NCBI RefSeq assembly: GCF_029784155.1
Contig: NC_073693.1
Coordinates: forward strand, 112,220,683-112,284,682
Reading direction: 5' to 3'
DNA: 64,000 bases
Source: Uranotaenia lowii
Taxonomy: Eukaryota > Arthropoda > Insecta > Diptera > Culicidae
Below the pieces are notes generated by a model that worked only from the letters and a program-made list of their open reading frames with translations, did not search any database and had not been told where the DNA came from. A program made the position numbers and the translations under genes. Below are positions 20,640 to 30,954 of the stretch, in pieces; position 1 is the first letter of the stretch, and every line of letters starts with the position of its first letter.

Positions 20640-22550
20640 TCTTTAAATATTTACGATGGCACCACTTCTCCCGGCATGTGTCTGCTATTGGTTTTTATCT
20701 GGTTTTCCGCGCATGTCTCTTTCCCTAACGCTTCCCAGCAATTCGTTGGTGTGGTCAAACGCTTATAAATGCATCACATCAAGAAATGAATAGTAGAAGA
20801 TGCAGATGCAGGGGGCTTTGCAGTTATAGACAAGGCCTTTATTTGTGGCTCTTCTGAAGAATCTGGTGGGCGGATGAAGCGGATCGTCAAGAGGCAGCAC
20901 AGCAGAGGAACGGGAGAAGAAGAAAAAAACAGAACTAAAGACTTGTTGCAATGCCCAGGGCCGAAGAAACATAATCTCCGCTGCATATCGGCCAGAGATG
21001 GCCGGTTGGGCTGCTTTCTTACCAGGCCCAAGATGGAATCGTCCCAGATGGAACGGGAGCAAGAGGGAGGAAAAAAAAATCTACAACTCTTTCCATATGT
21101 ATTATTATGCAATTTTGTTCATCGCTCGCTGGCTCGTTCAGACCAGATATGGCAAGGGACCGGTATTACGGTTCTTCTTCTCCAAAGCGATGCAACCGAA
21201 GAAACCACTAGAACCGTTTTACGAACGGAAAACCCAAACAAATGCATCCGGTTCAGATTTGTTGATCTGGTTCTGGTTTGTCTGTAACGTTTACTGATAT
21301 GGGAATTATGCAAGAAATACAGGTTAGAATTTTTATAAATTTTTCTTAAAAATAAAAACTGTGAAATTTAAGTTACACAAAACATTCAAAAAAATTGTAA
21401 ATTTAGTTGCTAGAACAAATAAAATCAAAAGTAAAGTGTTATTACTCTCAGTGAATAGATCGATAGTTGATGCATTAGATTGCACATTCCTGTCTTCTTA
21501 AATGGTATCTTCGTGATGGATGGATGTAATGTTTTCCCATTACGTTTCCCGCATAGTACTGAAAATTCCTTGTTCACCATCCAGGAACAGCAAATGATGA
21601 TGATGACGCTGGATGTTTCCCACTTTGCTAAAAATAAACCAAACTGACACATATACACACTTGGTTTAAAGTGAAAAAATAATGGCAGTAATGTTTTAAA
21701 ATTAAATTACCTTCTTGAGAATCTGAAGCCGTTAAATGTCGTTGATGGATAAGTGTACCCGGCAGTTTCGTAAGTTGTAACCAGTTGTCACAGATGGATG
21801 TAGTGGCCTATTTATCCAGCTATGCACTTTAATGGTGCATTTTCGGACAATTATTTAATGAATTTGCTGAATTATGCAAATCGATGACACTTACCTACTT
21901 CTCAAACATTTATTCAACTTCTGATTGGTAGGGCACATGATTATCACATTTTGCATAAGACTGAAGCTGCTGAAAGAAATTAATCTCAAATCTGAGTCAG
22001 TTTACAACAGTTAACAGTTTCAAGCAACCTCTATGGTTTAATATTTATTTAAGATTTTAAACACAATTAAACAAATAGCATAGGTAGAATAACTTCATTT
22101 TGCAAAAATGTGGAAAGTGTAGTGAACAATTTAAAACAGATTGTAAGAGCCAAAAATTGTTACTGGTTTCACAGAAATGAAAAGAAAGAAACACCCTAGC
22201 TTGGATTTGATAACTATTGGAAATTTGGGAATCGTTAGAATGAAAACTGAAATATTTAAATTGGTACGCTTGAATCAGGTATTCTAAGGCATCCTTTCAG
22301 AATATCGCCAAACAAGTTAGCTTGAACAAATAAGCAACTGCCGAAAACAGTTAGAATTAGATTTAAACACTTTTACCTTATTAAATAACTATTGATTCTT
22401 TAAGAATTTTAATTTGGAATCAAAATTCATTGAAAAGGCTTTTCAAAGCAAAAAAAAAGCAAAATAATAGATTTTTTGGTGAATTATCAAAACCGTTTGG
22501 AAAAGGCTTGAAAAAGCTTTTTTTTCCTGTAAGCAACTTAAAATAGTTAA
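20640..22550. other. Non-coding stretch with a GC-elevated block and octamer-like sites
   Basis: 20640-21290 is visibly richer in G+C and does not match other parts of the window. Its ORFs on both strands (for example 20874-21287 plus) have no domain pattern and overlap each other. 21720-21960 contains GAATTATGCAAATCGATGAC, which embeds an ATGCAAAT octamer and an ATCGAT core, and AATTATTTAATG. These could be transcription-factor sites, but short matches in AT-rich DNA are weak evidence. Confidence 0.3.
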
Positions 22551-23240
22551 GGTATACCGGGGTAAGTGTAGAAGCGTGGTAAATGCGGACGATTGCTATT
22601 AAAAAAATACTGTGCACTAGTTATATTAATGCAGAGTGTTAAATTTAATTGTAACAACTGTAAAAGAGATACGATTCCGACAAAAGCGGATGCTTACAGC
22701 GACTCTTTGTAAATTTTGTATTTTTAACTACGATGTCGAGTTGATATGCATCTTTTTCGATTGCATATTTCTCGTAAACTAGCTGGCTCTTGACGAAAAA
22801 CTCTATATTAAAACAATTCTTACATTCGAATCAACCATAATAAGGATAAGAAAAGGCAGTTAAAAATGAAGAAAAAAGAGGTTGTTTGCAAAAAAACTAA
22901 AATTTTGTCTCCAAACCCTACCTGGGGTAAGTGGGGACGGCTTTATTCAGAAAACACACTTTTTTTTCAATTTTCTCTCCTTCATCATGGGAAAAGTACT
23001 TTTTTGTTCTGGAATTAGTATATATTTTCGATAAAATCGGATCTCATGTGTTGCGACTTAAATAACAAATAATCATTTTTGCCATACTAATAGTACCATG
23101 GATTTTTTTCAATTTTTTGGACGGTTCGAACAATAAAGTAACGTATTCAATCAAGAAAACAAAAATTTGTTGAGGATTTCTTGAAAAATCAAAGGAAAAA
23201 TCTACCGTCCCCATTTTCTCCATAAAGTGGGGTAAGTGAC
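22551..23240. mobile_element. Probable MITE built on the word GGGGTAAGTG
   Basis: CCGGGGTAAGTGTAGAAGCG at 22558, CTGGGGTAAGTGGGGACGG at 22922, CCGTCCCCATTTTCTCC at 23208 and TGGGGTAAGTGACGGC at 23229 share one word in both orientations. The clean terminal inverted repeats seen in the other families are not certain here, so the boundaries are approximate. No coding sequence is present. Confidence 0.45.
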
Positions 23241-23394
23241 GGCACCAGCAGTCCATAACAATTTATACATGATAACTTTTTTCGCTTTGCGTCTATCGAG
23301 CTCATCTCGTTAGTGTTTGTAAACAACATGTTCTGCACCACATTGAACGTCATTTTATCAAAATTTATCCACTGCTAATTTTTTTAAATGATTT

Positions 23395-24109
23395 TTTAAA
23401 GTTGAACTATACACAGGCCAGCATATATTTCGTCTTTGACGTATTTATCATCAATCCAATCCTTCCTGCTACACGTTTCAGTTTGCGGTAGATCTCTTCC
23501 ACAACCGCAGATGATCTGCCGACTAAATCAATATTGTCGGAAATAAAGATAAGTTGACTGGATCTATTGAAAATCGTTGCCCCGCATTTCGCCCATCGTC
23601 GCTCGTCGAATAATACCTTCTAGCGGCACGTTGAACATCATGCAGGATAGACTATCGTCTTGTTGAAACCCCCTACGCGATTCGAATAAACTCAACAATT
23701 CACCCGAAATCCACACAGAGCACTGCGTTTCTTCCATCGTCGCCTTGATCAGTCTGATCAGCTTCCCGGAAAAGCCGTTCTCGTCCATGATTTTCCATAG
23801 CTCGTTACGGTCGATCGTGTCGTATGCGGCTTTGAAGTCGATGAATAGATGGTGCGTAGGGACTTGGTGTCCGCGGCATTTTTGGAGGATTTGCCGTAAT
23901 GTGAATATCTGGTCCGTCGTTGACCGTCCCTCTATGAAGCCGGCCTGACGACTTCCCACGAATAAGTTTGCTTGTGACGCTATACGGCGGAGTAGGATTC
24001 GGGACAACACTTTGTAGGCGGCATTGAGGACAGTGATCGCTCGGTAGTTCTCACAGTCCAATTCTTCGCCTTTCTTGTAGATGGGGCATATTACCCCCTC
24101 CTTCCACTC
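23395..24109 (-). pseudogene. Non-LTR retrotransposon reverse transcriptase, 3' part
   Basis: Minus strand, continuing from 26500 across the Transib insertion. It reads EWKEGVICPIYKKGEELDCE, NYRAITVLNAAYKVLSRILL, RQAGFIEGRSTTDQIFTLRQ, HLFIDFKAAYDTIDRNELWK (RT motif A with catalytic Asp), GFSGKLIRLIKATMEETQCS and a decayed RRGFQQDDSLSCMMFN block. Beyond 23564 a shifted frame reads FISDNIDLVGRSSAVVEEIY and GLMINTSKTKYML, where the catalytic ADD box has eroded to SDN. The match stops near 23395. It is a dead copy of an APE-type non-LTR element; the clade (RTE- or I-like) is not certain. Confidence 0.8.
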
Positions 24110-26499
24110 CACAGTGGTTTAAAACGCGAAAAACGTGATCATGGGCTTTATGATGCCCTAGATGTCAAAATAGCTTAATGATATGTTCTAAAATGTTTCA
24201 TTATTTTTGATTGCGCATATTTTGCCATTATTATTTTTCTGATCGATCCCCCTAAAAGTAAGATTTTTTTTTTATTTTTTGAATTTGTCATCCAATCAAA
24301 ATGATGTGTTTAGAAAACTTGTAGAAAATACAATTTTAAAAAACTTTGTAAAAGATTTTGAAGCGCTATCTCTCAAAACAACAGATTTATAGACATTTTT
24401 CTAAAAACTAACCTCAAAAAACGAAATTTTCGTTTAACTTTTTTCAAAGCGACTTTCGAGTCTTACTTTATATGAGAGAGTTGTAACAATTGTTAAAGTG
24501 CACAACTTCATTGAAGGTGTCAAGTTTCTATCTTGACGTTAAATGATACTTTTTGTGTAATTACGTTTTAAAATTGCATATTTTCATTGATCTATATCTC
24601 TAAAAGTTGCAAACTTATGATAACAAAATTATATGCATTTGAAAGGCACATTCTTAAGGTTTAATGAACATATAATTTCATTTGTATGTAGGTATCAGGT
24701 TTTACTACTAAAATCATTTGTCTGAAAGATGGTAGTTTTGAAGTTTTTGTTAAGCCAGCCTGGCAATCTCTTGATTTTTAGCAAAAGGAAGGATGAAATC
24801 TTTTTTTTTCTATTCCTACCGTTGACAAGTGAAGACGATAGTTCTTAATTTGATAAGATTGAAGAGTTGGCCCTGTTTAGAAGCGTTAGTTCCATTATAG
24901 TTAGTAAATCATTTATCTGAAAAAAGGTAGTTTTGAAATAATGGGCATTTTGCGCATTTTATCAACACACATCTTTAAAAATGTTACCCTTTTAACACGA
25001 AAGTGGCATGGATGCATGATTTTGTAAACTTTAATTTTCATGGCTTTCTTTAAAGTTTTATCTTTATTTATACAGTTTTATTTTTGATTAAATAGTTGTG
25101 TAGGAGAGTAAATTAGAATGAAATATTAAAATTAATATTCTTCTTTTGATTGTTCTAAATCAAGCATGTAGTTTGCATCGGCAACAAAGGAAGAATGTGG
25201 TCTTGGTTTAGATTTTCTTAGGTTTGTTATCAGAAGGTCCGAAGATTCGAGCATCCGATGCATAAGGTCGATGTGTGTTGCTTGCCTTGAAAATTTTCGA
25301 GTGTGATGTTCTCTAAAATTTCGAATATCCTTATTCCTAGACTCTTGAGCGTCTTCGGATAATTGCCCAATGGGAATTAAAAAGTGTTTCACGATTTGAG
25401 CCCCATGAAATAAAATTTTGTGAACTGCTGCGGGTATATAATACCACGGATACAAATTGACTAGTTTCATGGCCGTTTCCTTAAAAAACTTATCGAATTT
25501 TTCCATATTTATTTTCTGGCCAGAAGCCAAAACTTGCCGAATAACACCGCATCGTTGGATAACTTCCAAATCTATACCTTAAATATTAAAAGTTAGTACA
25601 GAAAAACAAAATCGTACTCTATAATTACCAGTGATTTCTGCAGATTTTTCAGATTCTTGAAAAAAACGCCTTGCTGTATTGCCATCAGGTCTTTCAGATA
25701 AACGATTTACTAACTATAATGGAACTAACGCTTCTGTACAGGGCCAACTCTTCAATCTTAACAAATTAAGGACTATCGTCTTCACTTGTCAACGGTAGGA
25801 ATAGAAAAAAAAAGATTTCATCCTTCCTTTTGCTAAAAAGCAAGAGATTGCCAGGCTGGCTAACAAAAACTTCAAAACTACCATCATTCAGACAAATGAT
25901 TTTAGTAGTAAAACCTGATTCATACAAATGAAATTATATGTTCATTAAAGCTTAAGAATGTGCCTTTCAAATGCATATAATTTTGTTATCATAAGCTTGC
26001 AACTTTTAGAGATATAGATCAATGAAAATATGCAATTTTAAAACGTAATTACACAAAAAGTACCATTTAACGTCAAGATAGAAACTTGACACCTTCAATG
26101 AAGTTGTGCACTTTAACAATTGTTACAACTCTCTCATATAAAGTAAGACTCGAAAGTCGCTTTGAAAAAAGTTAAACGAAAATTTCGTTTTTTGAGGTTA
26201 GTTTTTAGAAAAATGTCTATAAATCTGTTGTTTTGAGAGATAGTGCTTCAAAATCTTTTACAAAGTTTTTTAAAATTGTATTTTCTACAAGTTTTCTAAA
26301 CACATCATTTTGATTGAATGACAAATTCAAAAAATAAAAAAAATATCTCACTTTTAGGGGGATCGATCAGAAATACAAAAATGGCAAAATATGCGCAATC
26401 AAAAATAATGAAACGTTGTAGAACATGTCATTAAGCTATTTTGACATCTAAGGCATCAAAAAGCCCATGATCACGTTTTTCGAGTTTTAAACCACTGTG
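24110..26499 (-). mobile_element. Transib transposon derivative with ~810-bp inverted repeats
   Basis: Both termini begin CACAGTGGTTTAAAAC, so the first seven bases equal the V(D)J recombination heptamer CACAGTG, as known for Transib/RAG elements. The flanks CACTC (24105-24109) and CACTA (26500-26504) form a 5-bp target duplication with one change. Removing the element and one flank restores the retrotransposon reading QLPEEWKEG exactly. The inverted repeats run 24110-24920 and 25692-26499, around 95% alike by eye, far longer than the short repeats usual for Transib. The 770-bp middle encodes only the C-terminal part of a Transib transposase on the minus strand. The element is non-autonomous. 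Confidence 0.85.
25132..25713 (-). pseudogene. Transib transposase C-terminal fragment (RAG1-like), one intron
   Basis: Two minus-strand exons join in frame. Exon 25629-25713 reads LVNRLSERPDGNTARRFFQE then SEKSAEIT. A 51-bp intron with GT...AG ends follows (25578-25628). Exon 25132-25577 reads IDLEVIQRCGVIRQVLASG, KFFKETAMKLVNLYPWYYIP, AAVHKILFHGAQIVKHFLIP and IGQLSEDAQESRNKDIRNF to a stop. GNTARRFF, the 'VHKILxHG' block and the ESRNK segment are characteristic of insect Transib proteins. ESRNK aligns with NESGNK of vertebrate RAG1, which carries the catalytic Glu, so that residue appears retained. The two catalytic Asp and the N-terminal region are missing, with an in-frame stop (TAG) just upstream at 25714. 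Alone it cannot be a transposase. Confidence 0.85.
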
Positions 26500-27545
26500 C
26501 ACTACTCCGGTAGCTGTTCTATGTCCCAGACTCGGACTATCAATCGGCGTAGGCAATCAATCAACTTGTCTGAGCCCATTTTAATAAGTTCAGCTACGAT
26601 GCCATCCTTCCCAGTCGGCTTATAGCTATTCAGCTGGCAAATGGCTTCCCTAACTTTGCTCATCGTCGGGAATGGCTCCTCTACGTCGTTGGATAAGCCG
26701 GCGATGTACCTTCCCCCACCGTCTTGGTCGCCTTCATGTGCGCCGTTCAGATGTTCATCGAAGTGCTGCTTCCATCTTTTGAACATCTCACGATTGTCCG
26801 TCAGGATGCCTCCGTCCTTATCCCGGCTCAATTTGGCTTGCTGCACAAAGCCTTTGGGTTGAGCTTCTGATAGAATTTTCATATTTCTTGGAAACGATGC
26901 AGCAGCTCCAACTCCTCTATCTCCTACTTTTTCTCTTCCGAATCGAATGCTGGTGACGCTTTTTCTCCTAGAATATTCGGACTCGCAACTTTCTTCGCTG
27001 TCGGTGATATTCCACGTTTCGACGGATGCTTCTTTGCACTAATGCTGCCCACACGGTGTTCTCTTTATCCAGCACCCTTCTACACTCTTCGTTGAACCAG
27101 TCGTTTCATCGAGTTCGTTCTACATGCTTTATGACGTTTTCCTCAACGCAGTTGATGGCTGTCTTGATGGTATCACAACAGCCCTCTAAAGCTTCGGCAA
27201 GCTCGCCTTCTGGCATCAGTGCTGCTCCGAGTGATTGCGAGTAGTCTGCTGCGATCTCAGGTTGCTTCAGTTGTGCGCTATTTAACCGAGGCGGGCGTCG
27301 GTTTCGTAACTATGTCGTTCACTACGGAGAGTTTTGGGCGCATCTTCACCATCACATCTAGTGATGGTCTGACTCGACGTTGGCGACTTGACAGGATCTG
27401 ACGTCGATGATTTCCGAAAATTTCGGCTGTCTATCAAAACGTGGTTGATCTGTAATAACGTTTACTACGGTGATTTCCAGGTGTACTTGTGTGGGAGGCG
27501 GTGCTTGAGAAGGAAACTACGTTTGGTACCTGATAAAGACTTTCT
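26500..27545 (-). pseudogene. Non-LTR retrotransposon, endonuclease end and RT N-terminus
   Basis: Reading the minus strand from 27545: GTKRSFLLKHRLPHKYTWKS, INHVLIDSRNFRK and a VESDH-like segment match the C-terminal motifs of an apurinic-type endonuclease (TW, IDH, SDH). A linker follows (NDWFNEECRRVLDKENTVWA). The RT N-terminus starts at about 26882: MKILSEAQPKGFVQQAKLSR, MFKRWKQHFDEHLNGAHEGD, REAICQLNSYKPTGKDGIVA and WDIEQLPE, where the Transib target site breaks it. Stops and frameshifts are frequent. The 5' end is missing, consistent with 5' truncation. Confidence 0.75.
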
Positions 27546-27932
27546 TTTTTCTCCGTTTTTCTAGCGTTTTTTCTCGGACACAACTGTCGTCTCTAAAACT
27601 AGTTTATGACTAACTCTTACATCAATGAAGTCTAATTCAAAGCGCTTTTTTTTCGCTACATGCGTGTAAGCTAATTGATCGTTTGTACGCACACAATAAG
27701 GATTTTCGAATTACCGAACATTTTATCTACTCTTACTCTACACGAAGAATTAATAAACTCTACATAAGGCAGTACAAGATACGCAAATAAATTCAAATTT
27801 GTACAATAAGCGATCATCCAAAAAACTCATTTATTCCTTAAATATTATTTTATTAATACTTAAGAAATTCTTTAAATTCCTACACAACACTACGTACGGT
27901 CATTTGTTTGGGCCATTTTCGTTAGTCAGTTG
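27546..27932. other. Spacer, nothing recognised
   Basis: AT-rich sequence upstream of the retrotransposon fragment. No gene, RNA or repeat boundary is visible. Confidence 0.3.
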
Positions 27933-28367
27933 CAGAGGTGCCAGGTGGTTTTGTCAAAATCAGGACAGCGCGATGAAAAAAATCTGAATTTTTCAGGACA
28001 CTACTAAATTGATGAAAATAACATGCAGCTCTGCTTGGATTGCATAACTAAAGGCGTAATACAGGTGCTGAAGACGCCTCAAATAATGCAACTGAAGCGA
28101 GAAGAATCTTGGCTACCCTGCTGTTTATATCATTTGAACCAGAGATCATCATCGTTTAAACTATTTTATTAAAGATGTGTTTGATGTTCTCATCGTTTAA
28201 CAATAAATTTAGGAATAATTTAGATACTTTTCAAAAATCAGGAAAAATTCGGACATTTAAAGAGCCATTTTTCAAAAATCAGGACCATCAAAGCGATTTT
28301 GAAAAATCAGGATGGCCTCTCGAAAATCAGGACAAATTCTGAAAAATCAGGACACCTGACACCCTTG
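27933..28367. mobile_element. MITE-like repeat built on the word AAAAATCAGGAC
   Basis: The ends CAGAGGTGCCAGGTGG (27933) and ACCTGACACCCTTGG (28354-28368) are imperfect inverses. The word AAAATCAGGAC recurs at about 27956, 28221 (decayed), 28276, 28308, 28332 and 28345. No coding sequence is present. Confidence 0.5.
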
Positions 28368-30161
28368 GTCAGCTGGTGCGCGCTGAACCTTTCAATTGCC
28401 GGTTTGAATTCCTCCTCTTGTGTTCTGGTAACATTATCATCTGTTATTTTGATTTAGTTAAACACTCATTCCAGATGATTTACACTTTATGAACAGAATC
28501 TAAACTCAAGGTTTCCAAAAAGGATTAGTTGCCTAACTTTGGATGCTGCAAGCGGTGATTTTTTATAATTAATTTCATGTTTTTGTTTTCATACATGCAT
28601 TGGTGTTTTGGGTTTTTCCACAAAATTCATCATGTTTGATCTTATTTACAAGTTTTTGTAAATTTTTTAACATTGATTCCATCGCTTTTGATAGTTATAC
28701 AAATACCTCGACGGTGAAAAGTTGCAATTTTAATTCTCCTGATCCTGCCACCACACTTTAGCAGACCGAGTGTGGTTCGCTCATGCAACGCTATCTGTAT
28801 CTCTAATACTAAGAAAAAGTTTACTTTGTGTTTCTTAGCTTTAAGTTGACAAGATTGTTCGAAATGTTCAAAAATAGACCTCAATTATGCCATTACAAAA
28901 ACTCGGACCTGAATTGATTGGTTAAAATTGGATCACATTGTTGAGAACGCTAGGTCGGAAAATGGAACATCATGTTATTGTATTTGGCTTGAACATTTGA
29001 ATAGCATTTTTTTTTATAATTGCCTCTGATTGCTCAAAATGCCTTTCACTAATTGAACTGAATATTTTAACTCTGGAATGTTTTAATTATGGCAAATGAT
29101 GAATGAAGAAAATGAGTTGAATTTTTGACTAGGAGTTTCTTGATTTCTTAAGATCATGAAAGGAATTAGTTCAGACTTCCGGCAAGAAAGGTTTAAGTCA
29201 AAGATAAGGCAGCAAACTCTACCAAAAAATTATTTTTTATGAATGGCGTGTGGCAACTAAGGTTTTTATTTACGTGGGGGGATACTTAACACGCAAAAAG
29301 GAACCGCGTAAAAAACCTTGATCATTCCAGGACCGTGTAAATATTGTGCGTTTAGATAAAAAACTTATAAACGTCGTTGGTGAACTGGCATCATGGCTGA
29401 CTTCCGACCAAAACATATTGAGTCGTTTTATTTAAGCGTGCGCCACGAAATTTTCTGTTTTCAAATTCACATAAAATCAACGTTGCCACAAATTCATTTG
29501 AATCGTTTGTGTATCTCATTCTTATCCGTAAGAGTGTAATGTAATGTGGAGATACTCTGGTGGATACAGATTTATGTGTGGCAACGTTGCATATAATACA
29601 CTGTTATGTTTTCAAACACAACTGTCAAAAGTTCGGAAGTAAGTTCGGGATCGGAAGTCCAGACTTCCGAAGTAAAATTTAGTGCTGGCCCTATAATAAG
29701 ACCGAAGAGGATATTATCTACGTGAAAAATTAAGGAAATTTATACAAGGTGCATGGGCCTTGTGAAGACGCCTTCTTGAAAATGGCTCCCACTTAACTTT
29801 AAATTGCTGTAATTGACTGAAAATTGCATAAAAAATGAATAGATATCTACTGAGAGAAAGGGATTAAGATGGCAACTTTCGCTAAACTTTAAATACTGTT
29901 AATGGCCAAATATTGCAAGTAAACCCCCATAAAAGGAGTAGAAAAAGACAGAGCTGAACGAATAGAAGTCGAATTAGGCTTAAAAACAAGATAAAAAATT
30001 ATTAGGAATAAAGCTTAACAAGATAGGGTTAATGATCTTGAGCGGAACTAAAGGGCTCAATTCGACGCAACTCGGAACAGTTGATCAATCGGTTTGGATA
30101 GGGGTTAAATCCGTAAAATTATTTTTTTAGTTCAGCGGATAGATCTTGGTTTCTGCTTCCT
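28368..30161. other. AT-rich non-coding stretch
   Basis: No open frame with recognisable motifs. A GGAAGT/ACTTCC word (CCGACTTCC-like) recurs around 29400-29670 (TTCGGAAGTAAGTTCGGGAT, CGGAAGTCCAGACTTCC), which may be part of an old repeat. Confidence 0.3.
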
Positions 30162-30954
30162 AAGGGGGCATCCATAAATTACGTAACGCTCCTAGGGGGG
30201 GGGGGGGGGGTGGTTAGCTCGAACGTTACGAATTGTGACATAGGGGAGGGGGGGAGGTATGCTGATCGTTACGTAACGATTTTATGTCATGCAATTTTGG
30301 CAGAATGATATGCAAACCAAAATCAGTTTAAAATTTGTAAGCTTCAACATGATTGAAACTGATTTGTAATCTTTCTTCTTTAAAGATTCTTAAATAGACT
30401 TCTTGAAAGGGGTATTAAATATCCGTGAAATAACCGTTGAAAAATATCCTACATTTAGGTACATTTACCCCTAAAACTTAATTCAACCTTAAGACGTAAA
30501 TTTTACTATTTTTTCTCAATTTATTCAAAATATGCAATTTTGATTCTTGTGACGAATATCACTTAGTGGAATATATTTCGCTTAACAAGTTAGGCTTCTT
30601 GAACAATTTAAAGTAAACAAGGTAGATCATCAGTTTACAAGCAAAGAGCAACATATAACAAGATAATCAATTTATTTTATGAGAGAGTTATCATCAATGA
30701 GTACTAAGAAGCGATTTGGATAGATCGATATTAATTCCGTTTTTAAGAACGTTTAAAAATTTATGTTGAAATATTTTTTTACCTTCGAAAATCAGTATTC
30801 AAAATCATGAGAAGATGAGGGGGGGGGGGGGTCATTATCAGCGTTACGTAATTTTCATAGGGGGGTACGTCGAAGCGTTACAATTTGTGACATACGGGGG
30901 GGAGGGGGTCAAAAAAGTGCAATTTTTGCGTTACGTAATTTATGGATGCCGCCT
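30162..30954. mobile_element. MITE with GCATCCATAAATTACGTAACGC ends and poly-G tracts
   Basis: Left end AAGGGGGCATCCATAAATTA and right end the inverse of ATTTATGGATGCCGCCTAA; just inside both ends is GTTACGTAA. Poly-G runs flank the body (30198-30211; 30819-30831; 30896 onwards). The words GTTACGAATTGTGACATA and GTTACAATTTGTGACATA mirror each other inside. GTTACGTAAC is itself palindromic. The element is non-coding and of a type I believe is common in arthropod genomes. Confidence 0.65.

Noticed and set aside
20874..21287. 137-codon plus ORF as a gene
   Set aside because: Overlapping ORFs of similar size exist in the other frames and on the minus strand, and none shows domain-like patterns or splice structure.
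23564..24112. Stand-alone host or domesticated reverse transcriptase
   Set aside because: The frame continues at 26500 across the Transib insertion and decays downstream, so it is a retrotransposon relic.
24110..26499. hAT or P-element assignment based on CAGTGG ends and an 8-bp duplication
   Set aside because: An 8-bp duplication would mismatch at three positions and leave the RT frame less well restored. The 5-bp duplication with CACAGTG ends and the Transib-like peptide fit better.
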